Assembly (NCBI GenBank): GCA_021157665.1
Contig: JAGGWE010000171.1
Span: forward strand, 1 to 47,075
Direction of reading: 5' to 3'
Source: Sulfurimonas sp.
GTDB lineage: Bacteria > Campylobacterota > Campylobacteria > Campylobacterales > Sulfurimonadaceae
Length of the DNA: 47,075 nucleotides
A program made the translations under genes and the position numbers. A model generated the notes under the pieces. The model worked only from the letters and a program-made list of their open reading frames with translations. It was not told the origin of the DNA and ran no database searches. How positions within the stretch are numbered: the stretch's first letter is position 1; every line of letters starts with the position of its first letter. Shown here in pieces: positions 26,245 through 34,356 of the stretch.

Positions 26245-26772
26245 TTAGTTTAACGCAGTTTTTAGCTCTTCTACTGTTTGTATATATTTAACTTGTGTAA
26301 TTACACTATTATCAAGTGTAACAATAGCAATTTTATCTGCTTTTTCTTCATTTTTTATTTGAGCAGCAATTGTTTTATCATATATTAAAAGTACAGAGAA
26401 TTCACTCTTTTTTAAATCAGGTAAAGCAAATGTATTTCTAATAACAACAGGCATTGGACTAACATCTGCTACAAAATAAGCTTCTCTACTTGTAAGATAA
26501 TCTTTTGATTCTTTTGACAAGAACTCTTTTACAGTATGACCTGTTTCTTTTGCAAAAGATAAAATAAGAGTTTTTGTAGCATTTTTTAATGTATGTTTTT
26601 CATCAAACTGATCTGGTAAAGAAAAAGAGATTTTTGAACCTACATTTAAACCATTTGAAACTTCTGCATTATATTTAGTTGCATCATAGTTATCTGCACT
26701 ATTTAACATAAAAAGAGTAGCACCTCCAATTATTAAAAGCCCTACTAAAGCAAGTACGATTTTTTTCAACAT
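26245..26772 (-). CDS. Predicted membrane-anchored periplasmic protein, possibly thioredoxin-like
   Basis: Protein of 175 residues with an N-terminal hydrophobic segment (MLKKIVLALVGLLIIGGATL) and a soluble domain. The domain has the order of elements found in thioredoxin-fold proteins: KISFSLPDQFDEKHTLKN, TKTLILSFAKETG, VADVSPMPVVIRNTFALPDL, then SVLLIYDKTIA and a final helix. It has no CXXC pair, so disulfide chemistry is not expected. I do not recognise a named family with certainty. AAGGA lies just before the ATG. It sits between the nasA and narK remnants but appears intact. Confidence 0.7.
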   Translation of the reverse strand: MLKKIVLALVGLLIIGGATLFMLNSADNYDATKYNAEVSNGLNVGSKISFSLPDQFDEKHTLKNATKTLILSFAKETGHTVKEFLSKESKDYLTSREAYFVADVSPMPVVIRNTFALPDLKKSEFSVLLIYDKTIAAQIKNEEKADKIAIVTLDNSVITQVKYIQTVEELKTALN

Positions 26773-26930
26773 ATTTTTCCTTGTATATAAAAATTTGTGG
26801 AATTATACCTTTTATAATTGTTACAACTATTAGTAAATAAATTAATTTTAAATTTTAATGATTACTTTTTCATCATCAAGTATTTCTATTAATATATTAT
26901 AATAATACTATAATTTAACTAAGGTGTTTT

Positions 26931-27242
26931 ATGGCAAGCCCTTGCATTAACAAGTCACATTATGACTGCTAATGAAAGGCAACCCTACTCTCTCTTCCTA
27001 TCCTTTCAGGTGCAATACTTCGAATTTTACTTGGCTTTGGTGTTGATAAAATCGGAGCAAAAACAACTGCTCTAATCTCACAAACCATAGTTATTATAGC
27101 CCTTTTAACAGCCTATTTTATGGGTAATAGCATAACTTATAATACCTTGCTTTTAGTAGCCCTTGGTTTTGGTTTTGCAGGAGCAAGAAATATTGGGGTA
27201 GTTATAGACTTTTTATTTGCTCCAAAAATCGCAGAAATTTAG
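26931..27242 (+). pseudogene. narK: Nitrate/nitrite transporter NarK fragment
   Basis: Remnant of a major facilitator nitrate transporter. A frame open from 26976 to the stop at 27242 encodes LLSLPILSGAILRILLGFGV and DKIGAKTTALISQ, which match NarK helix 2 and loop 2-3, then LVALGFGFAGA joined abruptly to NIGVVIDFLFAPKIAEI. In intact NarK the last two blocks are separated by a further stretch, so there is an internal deletion. The N-terminal part (ATG at 26931) is interrupted by stops and a frame change, and everything after about one quarter of the normal length is missing. Confidence 0.75.
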
Positions 27243-27284
27243 GGTTGCTAAAGAGTTTTCAAGTGATGCTAAAATATAAAAAAT

Positions 27285-27902
27285 CTATTTTAAGGGTATC
27301 AAATTCTCTTGTGGTTTTGTAAGAGAATGAATAACCTCTTGTTCCATCTCTTGTGAAAGTTTCCCTTTTTCTACTAAATCAAGCATTTTATGTAAACGCT
27401 TTTCATTATATTCTTTCTCTTTTAAAATCTGTTCATGATGAAGTTGATCTTGATGAAGTTTATTTTTTAATTCTCTATTTTTTTTGTTATTTAAAAATAA
27501 TAAAAGCATGGCAAAGACGAGTATTATTACTAAAGCTATTGTAATGTAAAATGTATTTTGTATATCATCTTTTTTAGTTACAGCATCTATTTGTGAAGTT
27601 TGTATTTTAGTAGTCGAATCTGTTTTAGCAACATCTTTTTTTGCATCAGCATTCACTTTTGCAATCAACAAGTCATTACTAGATTTAATCTTAGCTATCT
27701 CTATTTTTGTATTTGAATTAATTTTAGAAATTTCAATTTTATTTTCTCTATTTTTTTGATTATTTGCAGATACATAAGAGATTGAATTTGGGTTAACTCC
27801 ATCACGATAACCTTCCATCAAAGAAATTTTATCTTTTGAGGAAGTTTCCTGACAGCCTAAGGTAAAAAGTATTATTAACAAACTTATAAATAATGATTTC
27901 AT
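27285..27902 (-). CDS. Predicted lipoprotein with hendecad coiled coil and one membrane helix
   Basis: Unrecognised protein of 205 residues. The N-terminal MKSLFISLLIILFTLGCQ has a lipobox-like end with Cys17. Residues 55-109 form five successive 11-residue repeats (KIEISKINSNT, KIEIAKIKSSN, DLLIAKVNADA, KKDVAKTDSTT, KIQTSQIDAVT), the spacing of a right-handed or near-straight coiled coil. A membrane helix at about residues 115-136 (ITIALVIILVFAMLLLF) is followed by a charged cytoplasmic tail of about 65 residues. If both ends are membrane-attached the coil would lie in the periplasm. It follows the helicase-like gene by 7 bp. Confidence 0.7.
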   Translation of the reverse strand: MKSLFISLLIILFTLGCQETSSKDKISLMEGYRDGVNPNSISYVSANNQKNRENKIEISKINSNTKIEIAKIKSSNDLLIAKVNADAKKDVAKTDSTTKIQTSQIDAVTKKDDIQNTFYITIALVIILVFAMLLLFLNNKKNRELKNKLHQDQLHHEQILKEKEYNEKRLHKMLDLVEKGKLSQEMEQEVIHSLTKPQENLIPLK

Positions 27903-27909
27903 TTAAAAA

Positions 27910-28530
27910 TTATACTATCTCTTTTTTAACTTTTCGTTTAACATGTCTAGGCTTTTTGTTTTTCTTCTCTTTTCTTGGTGCTGGGGTTGGAGAAAAATCT
28001 TCAAGTTCTAACTCTTTCACCTCTGTTCTCATCAAAAATTCCATACTCTCAAAGATAATCTCTTCATCAGCAGATACAAAACATATAGACTCACCAATCT
28101 CATCAACCAACCTCAAACGAGAAAAATAATCTTGTGAGATTAAAGGTAAATCATAACTTATAACTCGTTCTATATTTGGAAGTTCCATAGATTTTAAAAT
28201 CATATCTGTTGTAATTAAAACTTTTGTTTCACCTACATTAAAAGATAATCTTGCATCATTAATTTGTTCGGCTCTGTGATTTCCATGAATTGCCGTTGCT
28301 TTAATCTCTTTGGCTTTTAAATACTCAGCTAAACTATCAGCATTTTTCTTACTTTTACATAAAACTACTGTCTGCTTTTCATCACTATTTTTTATCAAAA
28401 GCTCAAGCATTCTGTTTTTATCATGTTGTGCAACAAAGTAAACACTTTGCGCTGTTCTTTTAGCAATACTTATAAAGTCATAGTATTTTTTCTCTTTTGG
28501 TTTTGTTACTTCTTTTTCTTCTTCTGGCAT
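27910..28530 (-). CDS. Stand-alone, degenerate DEAD-box helicase C-terminal domain protein
   Basis: Protein of 206 residues containing only the second RecA-like domain of a DEAD-box RNA helicase. Visible elements are QTVVLCKSKKNADSLAEYL, ATAIHGNHRAEQINDARL, VLITTDMILKSMELPNIERV and VISYDLP. The first RecA domain with Walker A and DEAD is absent. Motif V lacks the usual RG-(L/I)-D, and motif VI reads YFSRLRLVDEIGE instead of HRIGRTGRAGE, so the arginine finger is gone. The C-terminal 30 residues are strongly basic, suggesting RNA binding. It is unlikely to be an active ATPase. It sits directly after an rRNA methyltransferase-like gene, so a ribosome-related role is possible. Confidence 0.75.
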   Translation of the reverse strand: MPEEEKEVTKPKEKKYYDFISIAKRTAQSVYFVAQHDKNRMLELLIKNSDEKQTVVLCKSKKNADSLAEYLKAKEIKATAIHGNHRAEQINDARLSFNVGETKVLITTDMILKSMELPNIERVISYDLPLISQDYFSRLRLVDEIGESICFVSADEEIIFESMEFLMRTEVKELELEDFSPTPAPRKEKKNKKPRHVKRKVKKEIV

Positions 28531-28534
28531 GTGG
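28526..28534 (+). repeat. GGCATGTGG motif copy 4, over the start codon of the helicase-like gene
   Basis: Exact 9-mer extended to TGGCATGTGGGTTT. On the coding strand it reads CCACATGCC, with ATG being the start codon (28530-28528) of the helicase-like gene. Confidence 0.85.
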
Positions 28535-28543
28535 GTTTCCCTT

Positions 28544-29743
28544 TTATTTTAATTTTCTTATAAACACGACTTTTAAGTAGTCGCCCTCTTTGAACTTAGG
28601 ATTTACTCTAAAATCTTTTGGAAGAGAGAAACTCTCCTCCACTTTATACTTCCCTTTTAACTGATAAAACGCTTTTTTAATAAAATCTCTAAAAGTCATC
28701 ATAGAAAAGTTTGCAGAGTTTGTAGATGCTACAATAACTCCACCATTATTTGTGATTTGTATAGCCTCTTTTAGAAGTTTTACATAATCTTTTGAAGCAG
28801 AAAATGTATGTTTTTTACTTCTTGCAAAACTTGGTGGGTCAAGAACAACCATATCAAAAAGTAGTTTTTTACGAACTGCATATTTGAAGTAGTTAAAAAC
28901 ATCTTCAACTATTATATCTTGAGAATTTGCATCTATGTTATTTACTTCAAACTGCTCTTTTGTCTTGGGTAAACTTCTTTTAGCCAAATCAACACTTGTG
29001 GTTTTTTTAGAACCTCCACATGCAGCAAAAACTGAAAATGCACCAGTGTAAGAGAAAGTATTTAAAACAGTTTTACCTTTTGCATACTTATCACGAATGG
29101 TTTTTCGCACCTCTTTTTGGTCTAAAAACACACCAACCATCGCACCATCATCAAGGTAAATGGCAAAGTTTACACCATTTTCTTTTACAACTAAAGGTTC
29201 AGGTGCTTTTTGCCCAAAAAGAAAATCATCAGCCTCATCAAGATACATCCCCTTAGCATCAAATCTCTTTTTTTGGTAAATCCCCTTGTAATCAACACTC
29301 TGTTTTAATGCCTCTAAAATATCATCTCGAAACTCATAAATCCCGATACTATACCAAGTAACAACATAATAACCATCATAAAAATCGATAGTTAAACCAC
29401 CAATTCCATCACCCTCACCGTTAAAAACTCTAAAAGTAGTGGTTGATTCATCAGCATAAAAATCTTCTCTATATTTAAGAGCAGACTTTATTTTTGAGAT
29501 GAAAAAATCAACATCAATTTTTTCATCTTTAGAAGAGCTAAGAATCCAACCAAAACCTTTGTTTTGCTTACCATAATAGCCTTTTACAATGAAGCTATTT
29601 TTAGAGTTAATAAGATTTAAAATAACACCCTCATCACCAACTTTAGAAAAATCAGAAATAGCTTCTTGAGAGATAAGTGGATACCCATTTTTATATTTAT
29701 CAACAAATTCTGGTTTTATTATTAGATTTATCTCTTTATTCAT
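28544..29743 (-). CDS. Class I SAM-dependent rRNA methyltransferase, RlmI-like
   Basis: Protein of about 399 residues from the chosen start MNKEINLIIKPEFVDKYKNG. An N-terminal PUA-like domain covers about residues 1-70. A middle domain with TTFRVFNGEGDGIGGLTIDF follows. The SAM fold has motif I in NTFSYTGAFSVFAACGG and the catalytic region DMVVLDPPSFAR. RlmI methylates C1962 of 23S rRNA in E. coli, but the exact nucleotide here is not established. An in-frame ATG 99 bp upstream is rejected because the extra residues do not fit the family. First gene of a three-gene run. The 227 bp upstream to 29970 hold no gene I recognise. Confidence 0.88.
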   Translation of the reverse strand: MNKEINLIIKPEFVDKYKNGYPLISQEAISDFSKVGDEGVILNLINSKNSFIVKGYYGKQNKGFGWILSSSKDEKIDVDFFISKIKSALKYREDFYADESTTTFRVFNGEGDGIGGLTIDFYDGYYVVTWYSIGIYEFRDDILEALKQSVDYKGIYQKKRFDAKGMYLDEADDFLFGQKAPEPLVVKENGVNFAIYLDDGAMVGVFLDQKEVRKTIRDKYAKGKTVLNTFSYTGAFSVFAACGGSKKTTSVDLAKRSLPKTKEQFEVNNIDANSQDIIVEDVFNYFKYAVRKKLLFDMVVLDPPSFARSKKHTFSASKDYVKLLKEAIQITNNGGVIVASTNSANFSMMTFRDFIKKAFYQLKGKYKVEESFSLPKDFRVNPKFKEGDYLKVVFIRKLK

Positions 29744-29970
29744 GATGGAATTATAGTGTAAATTTGAAATATCTTGGCATGTAGCTTTTACATAATTCAG
29801 AAATAATGTATGAGATAAAACGCCCCTCAAAAGGAAAACCATTTTTTTCTAAAAATACTTCACTAATAGAACGTTCACCATTGGCTTTTTATAAGGGTGG
29901 TTTCATTATAATGACACTAATAAATTTCGCCCTATTAATATGGATGAATGCCTAATAATTAAGAGAGTAA

Positions 29971-31287
29971 ATGTTCTGGTTTAATTTTTTCGATAACAAA
30001 ACAACACAACTTCGCCACCCCTTTGGTAGAGGAATAAATGCTACTATCTCTCCAAATGAAGAGAAGTTATTTGACAATTCTCAAGAATCATTTTTAAATA
30101 AAAAGATTTTAGATGCTTATGAGTATTTTTTTGAATCTATGCAAAACTTTACAAATAATAATTCTAATCAAAATATCATAACAAAAAGAAAAGATAAAAA
30201 ACTTTTTTTTGAGATTTTTCAAGGAAGTGCAAAAGTTACAGGTCATATAACACATGAACATCTTTATGCTGAAGTTATAATGATAAAAACATCTTCTGCT
30301 AATGTAGCACTTAAGCGATATATTTTAGAAAGAAATTATCAATTTACTTATGCTTATTATTTTAGTGATAACAATTATATAAAACTAAAACTTTACCATG
30401 ACAACATAACTATGACCCCTCAAAAAATCTTTTTTCCTCTTCGTGAAATCGCATTAAATGCTGACTTTGATAAAGAATATATGAAAACTGAATTTGAAAA
30501 TGTAGAACTCGAAGAGATTTCTCATCTTCAAAAATTAGATGAAGATGAGTTAACAATAAAATATAACTCTCTACAAGAATGGATAAAAGAATTAAATGAA
30601 AAAATAGCAACACTACCATCAAATGATAATGCTGGAATGCAAGCATTTTTTCTTCTAAACACTATGTATAAATTAGATTATTTACTTGTTCCAAAGTATG
30701 AAATCTATCAAAAATCAAGTAAAAAAATTCAAGAATATTTTAATGATGAAACTACATCTATAGAATCTAAAAATAATGAAATAAGAGACTATATAAATGA
30801 ACTCAGTAAGATGGATTTTAACAAATTTAGCGAAAACTTTTATAATGCTAAATATACTTTTAACCCTACTGAAAAAACTGAAAAAGAAAATATGGATAAT
30901 TTCATAAATGAATCACTTCTTAAAATAAGATGGTATAGAAATAATCGATATAATCAAATCATCCCAACAATTTATAAATATATCGCTTTTTATGTCCTTT
31001 ATAACTATGGCTTAAATCCTGTTTTAAAAGATTTACTACACACTTTTGTAGAGATTCAAAACAGTAAATTTTTTAAAGCACTTGATTATGATGAACTTTA
31101 TAATGAACAAACAAATATTTTTAATGAAAAAGTTATTATCTCAAAAATAGATGATTGTATTATCTCTCATAAAGATCGTTTTAAATCACTTGAAACTTTT
31201 AGTAGTGAACTTAATTTCAGTTCTTTAAATGAATTTTCTAATAGCTTTTATCTTCAAATCCAAAATTTAAATTTTGAGGAGATATAG
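29971..31287 (+). CDS. Uncharacterised protein coupled to a trypsin-like protease
   Basis: Protein of 438 residues without signal peptide or membrane segment. I recognise no family. It starts MFWFNFFDNKTTQLRHPFGR. The middle third is rich in Lys/Glu/Asn helices, for example EEISHLQKLDEDELTIKYNS. Around residue 315 IRWYRNNRYNQIIPTIYKYI begins a region of predicted helices. No Cys cluster or nucleotide-binding loop is visible. Its stop codon directly abuts the ATG of the protease gene at 31288, so the two are almost certainly made together, and the protein may be the protease's partner or substrate adaptor. Confidence 0.75.
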   Translation: MFWFNFFDNKTTQLRHPFGRGINATISPNEEKLFDNSQESFLNKKILDAYEYFFESMQNFTNNNSNQNIITKRKDKKLFFEIFQGSAKVTGHITHEHLYAEVIMIKTSSANVALKRYILERNYQFTYAYYFSDNNYIKLKLYHDNITMTPQKIFFPLREIALNADFDKEYMKTEFENVELEEISHLQKLDEDELTIKYNSLQEWIKELNEKIATLPSNDNAGMQAFFLLNTMYKLDYLLVPKYEIYQKSSKKIQEYFNDETTSIESKNNEIRDYINELSKMDFNKFSENFYNAKYTFNPTEKTEKENMDNFINESLLKIRWYRNNRYNQIIPTIYKYIAFYVLYNYGLNPVLKDLLHTFVEIQNSKFFKALDYDELYNEQTNIFNEKVIISKIDDCIISHKDRFKSLETFSSELNFSSLNEFSNSFYLQIQNLNFEEI

Positions 31288-32373
31288 ATGAATACTCAAA
31301 TAATCCTTGAAACATATATTGAAAATATTATACAAATAATGACACCATATGGAACTGGAACAGGTTTTATTATAGGTGATTTAATTATAACAAACTCACA
31401 TGTTGTAAGTGGATTAAGAGAGGTTGTTGTAAGTGCTAAAAAAATAAAAAGAGTTGTAGCTAAAGTAGTTTATGATGATCCCTATTTTGACTTAGCTTTT
31501 ATAAAACTAGACTCTTTAACAACACCAAAAAATCGATTGAAACTATCTACTAAAATAGTTTCAAACGGAGATACTACAATAGCAGTAGGACACCCCTACG
31601 GGCTAAACTACTCAGCAACAGAAGGTATAGTCTCTCGTGCTTCAAGAGTTCAAGATGGTTTAGAATATATTCAAATAGATGCAGCAATAAATCCAGGAAA
31701 TAGTGGTGGACCACTCTTAAATATTGAAGGTGATGTAATAGGAGTAAATACTTTTATAATCCAAAATGCAAATAATATTGGATTTTCACTTCCTTATTTT
31801 TATGTTCAACAAGCATTAGATGAATTCTTGGCATGTGGGAAAGAAAATATTATAAAATGTAGTTCATGTAAAAATTTAATCCAAGAAAAAAATATAAAAA
31901 ATGATTATTGTTCGGCATGTGGAGTTAAAATAGAAGTAGCAAAACTTAGAAGAAAAGGTTACAAACCAACTGGTGCTACAAAACTTATGGAGGAGATTTT
32001 ATCTTCGCTTGAAGTTGATGTAACACTGGCAAGAAGAAGTCAAGCATCATGGGAAATAGACAAAGGTTCAACAAGAGTTGAAATAAATTATTATGAAAAC
32101 GGAGTAATCATAGGAGATACAAAACTATGTGGAATTCCAAGTAAAAATATAGAAAAAGTTTATGATTTTCTGCTAAAAGAAAACTCAGAACTATCATATT
32201 TACAGTTTTCAATAAATGAAAATAGTATATATTTATCTTATTTAATAATCGATTCATCATTGACACTAAAAGAGGGTAAAATAGCACTACAAAGACTATT
32301 TGAATATTCCAATAAATATGATGATATTCTCATAAACAAATACAATGCAGTAAAACAAAAAAGAGAAGAGTAA
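31288..32373 (+). CDS. Cytoplasmic trypsin-like serine protease with zinc ribbon and C-terminal YbjN/chaperone-like domain
   Basis: Protein of 361 residues in three parts. Residues 1-180 form an HtrA-like trypsin domain with complete triad: His38 in TNSHVV, Asp68 in YFDLAFI, Ser139 in GNSGGP. Residues 183-212 contain a zinc ribbon with Cys191, Cys194, Cys208 and Cys211 (C-X2-C-X13-C-X2-C). Residues 230-350 resemble YbjN or type III chaperone-like folds (VDVTLARRSQASWEIDKGST), which is a tentative fold-level guess. There is no signal peptide and no PDZ domain, so unlike DegP/HtrA it should act in the cytoplasm. Two GGCATGTGG copies lie in the zinc-ribbon region, both encoding Ala-Cys-Gly. Confidence 0.8.
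   Translation: MNTQIILETYIENIIQIMTPYGTGTGFIIGDLIITNSHVVSGLREVVVSAKKIKRVVAKVVYDDPYFDLAFIKLDSLTTPKNRLKLSTKIVSNGDTTIAVGHPYGLNYSATEGIVSRASRVQDGLEYIQIDAAINPGNSGGPLLNIEGDVIGVNTFIIQNANNIGFSLPYFYVQQALDEFLACGKENIIKCSSCKNLIQEKNIKNDYCSACGVKIEVAKLRRKGYKPTGATKLMEEILSSLEVDVTLARRSQASWEIDKGSTRVEINYYENGVIIGDTKLCGIPSKNIEKVYDFLLKENSELSYLQFSINENSIYLSYLIIDSSLTLKEGKIALQRLFEYSNKYDDILINKYNAVKQKREE
31830..31838 (+). repeat. GGCATGTGG motif copy 5, in the trypsin-like protease gene
   Basis: Exact 9-mer extended to TTGGCATGTGGGA. It encodes Ala-Cys-Gly at residues 182-184, just before the zinc ribbon. It lies 84 bp from copy 6 in the same orientation. Confidence 0.85.
31914..31922 (+). repeat. GGCATGTGG motif copy 6, in the trypsin-like protease gene
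   Basis: Exact 9-mer extended to CGGCATGTGGAG. It encodes Ala-Cys-Gly at residues 210-212, where the Cys is the last zinc-ribbon ligand. Confidence 0.85.
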
Positions 32374-32402
32374 ATTTACTTAATGAAAGAAAGGAATAAA
32401 AC

Positions 32403-32411
32403 CCACATGCC
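32403..32411 (-). repeat. GGCATGTGG motif copy 7, over the start codon of the M3 peptidase gene
   Basis: Exact 9-mer on the minus strand, extended to TGGCATGTGGGTTTT. On the plus strand it reads CCACATGCC, with ATG at 32407 being the preferred start of the peptidase, just as in copy 4. Confidence 0.85.
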
Positions 32412-34356
32412 ACAATTTTTAGAATTTAAAATAGATTTAGATACTTTTATAACAGAGTTAAAAGATAGACTAGAAACAAATAATGAAAAGGTACAAACAC
32501 TTTTAGCACAAAAACATAAAACTTATGCAAATTTCGTAAAACCAATGCAGATGATGGACGAATATTTAGAACAATTTTTCACTCCACTATCACACTTAAA
32601 CTCTGTAAACAATACAGAAAAAACCCAAGAGGTATATAGTGAATCTCTGCCAATAATCACTGAATATTCTACACAACTTTCTCAAAATATTGAGATTTAC
32701 AAAGTATATAAAGAGATAGATAAAAATGAAAAAGACTTTTTAAACTATGAACAAAATAGAGTAATAGAGCTTAATATTCAACATTTTGAATTAAGTGGTG
32801 CTCACTTAGATGAAAAAACTAAAAAGAGACTTCAAGAAATAAACATCAAAAAGAGTGAACTATCAAATAACTTTTCTCAAAATCTACTTGATGCAACAAA
32901 TGAATATGAATATATTATAAAAGATAAAAAAGATATTGAAGGCTTGCCACAGAGTGATATAGCTACAGCTGAATTTGATGATGATGGAGTAATAAAATAT
33001 AAATTCACTCTACAAATGCCATCTTATATCGCATATATGACTTATGGTAAGAATGCCCAGATTCGTGAGAAACTCTACAAAGCTTATGTAACAAGAGCAC
33101 CTCAAAATGCAGAGATTATTGATGAACTTTTAGCTTTAAAAGATGAGATGAGTAAACTTTTAGGCTTTGATAATTATGCTCAGTATTCTCTTGCTAGTAA
33201 AATGGCAAAAGATGAAAAAAGTGTACTTGGCTTTTTAAATAAATTAGTACAAAATTCAAAAGCTCAGGCAAAAGAGGAATTAAAAGAACTTCAAAGTATT
33301 ACCCCATCAACACTTCAAAGTTTTGATACAGCTTACTACTCAGAGATACTAAAAAAAGAAAAATATGATATTGATGAAGAAGAGTATAGACCTTATTTTG
33401 AACAACAAAGTGTTGTTAATGGTACATTTAAATTTTTAAATTCACTTTTTGGAATAACATTTAAAAAACTAGATGAAAAGTTATGGAATAAAAAAGCCAC
33501 ATCTTATAACTTATATATAAAAGATAAACTCAAAGCTAGACTTTATCTTGATTTAGAAGCAAGAAAAAGTAAAAGAGGTGGGGCTTGGATGCACAATTGG
33601 CAAGCTCATTGTCGGGATGAGGAAGGAGAAGAACAACTTGCATCTGCTTTTGTAGTATGTAACTTTCCAGCTTCAAGTGATAAAAATCCATCACTACTTA
33701 GACATGATGATGTAGTTACATTTTTTCATGAGATGGGACATGCTATCCATCATATGCTAAGTTCTGTAAATGAAAATGAAGTGAGTGGAGTCAATGGTGT
33801 TGAGTGGGATGCCGTAGAGTTTCCATCACAATTTTTAGAAAATTTTGCTTATGAACCACAGGTATTAAAACAGTTCGCAAAGCATCATGAAACTGGAGAG
33901 ATAATTCCTGATGAGATGATTGAAAAACTTGTTCGGAGTAAAAACTTTTTATCAGCATCAGGGATGTTAAGACAGTTAGAGTTTTCAATATTTGACTTTA
34001 AACTACATACAAAGCCACATGCCAAAGATGAAGTTCAAAATCTTTTAGATGAGATTAGAAAAGAGACTGCTTTGATAAAAACTCCATCTTATAACAAGTT
34101 TCAAAATGGCTTTGCACATATATTTGCAGGTGGATATGCTGCTGGTTATTATAGTTATAAATGGGCAGAAGTGCTAAGTGCTGATGCTTTTTTTAGTGTT
34201 ATTGACGAGGGTATCTTCAACTCAAATACTGCTAAAAAATATTTAGAAATTATTTTAAATGGTGGTGGAGCCAAAAGTATGAGTAAACTTTTTAAAGAGT
34301 TAATGGGTAGAGAGCCAAATCTATCAAATTTACTGAGATTAAATGGAATTAATTAG
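32407..34356 (+). CDS. M3-family oligopeptidase (oligopeptidase A-like)
   Basis: Zinc metallopeptidase of about 649 residues that degrades short peptides in the cytoplasm. The active site is FFHEMGHAIHHML near residue 440, an HEXXH motif, with the third ligand Glu in a helix about 25 residues later (VEFPSQFLENF). The family end is seen in HIFAGGYAAGYYSYKWAEVL. The start at 32407 (MPQFLEFKID) is preferred over an in-frame ATG at 32383 because AAGGA lies about 12 bp upstream of it and it gives the expected N-terminus. It follows the protease gene by about 30 bp and may be in the same transcript, suggesting a small proteolysis group. Confidence 0.9.
   Translation: MPQFLEFKIDLDTFITELKDRLETNNEKVQTLLAQKHKTYANFVKPMQMMDEYLEQFFTPLSHLNSVNNTEKTQEVYSESLPIITEYSTQLSQNIEIYKVYKEIDKNEKDFLNYEQNRVIELNIQHFELSGAHLDEKTKKRLQEINIKKSELSNNFSQNLLDATNEYEYIIKDKKDIEGLPQSDIATAEFDDDGVIKYKFTLQMPSYIAYMTYGKNAQIREKLYKAYVTRAPQNAEIIDELLALKDEMSKLLGFDNYAQYSLASKMAKDEKSVLGFLNKLVQNSKAQAKEELKELQSITPSTLQSFDTAYYSEILKKEKYDIDEEEYRPYFEQQSVVNGTFKFLNSLFGITFKKLDEKLWNKKATSYNLYIKDKLKARLYLDLEARKSKRGGAWMHNWQAHCRDEEGEEQLASAFVVCNFPASSDKNPSLLRHDDVVTFFHEMGHAIHHMLSSVNENEVSGVNGVEWDAVEFPSQFLENFAYEPQVLKQFAKHHETGEIIPDEMIEKLVRSKNFLSASGMLRQLEFSIFDFKLHTKPHAKDEVQNLLDEIRKETALIKTPSYNKFQNGFAHIFAGGYAAGYYSYKWAEVLSADAFFSVIDEGIFNSNTAKKYLEIILNGGGAKSMSKLFKELMGREPNLSNLLRLNGIN
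34015..34023 (-). repeat. GGCATGTGG motif copy 8, in the M3 peptidase gene
   Basis: Exact 9-mer on the minus strand, extended to TTGGCATGTGGCTTT. In the plus-strand gene it encodes Pro-His-Ala-Lys. Confidence 0.85.

Noticed and set aside
29743..29842. Upstream start for the RlmI-like methyltransferase giving 432 residues.
   Set aside because: The extra 33 residues do not resemble the PUA start of the family; MNKEINLIIKPEFV is the natural beginning.
29744..29970. A possible short gene remnant on the minus strand (residues like GERSISEVFLEKNGFPFEG).
   Set aside because: It has stops at both ends, no start or ribosome-binding site, and no family I recognise, so I do not call it.
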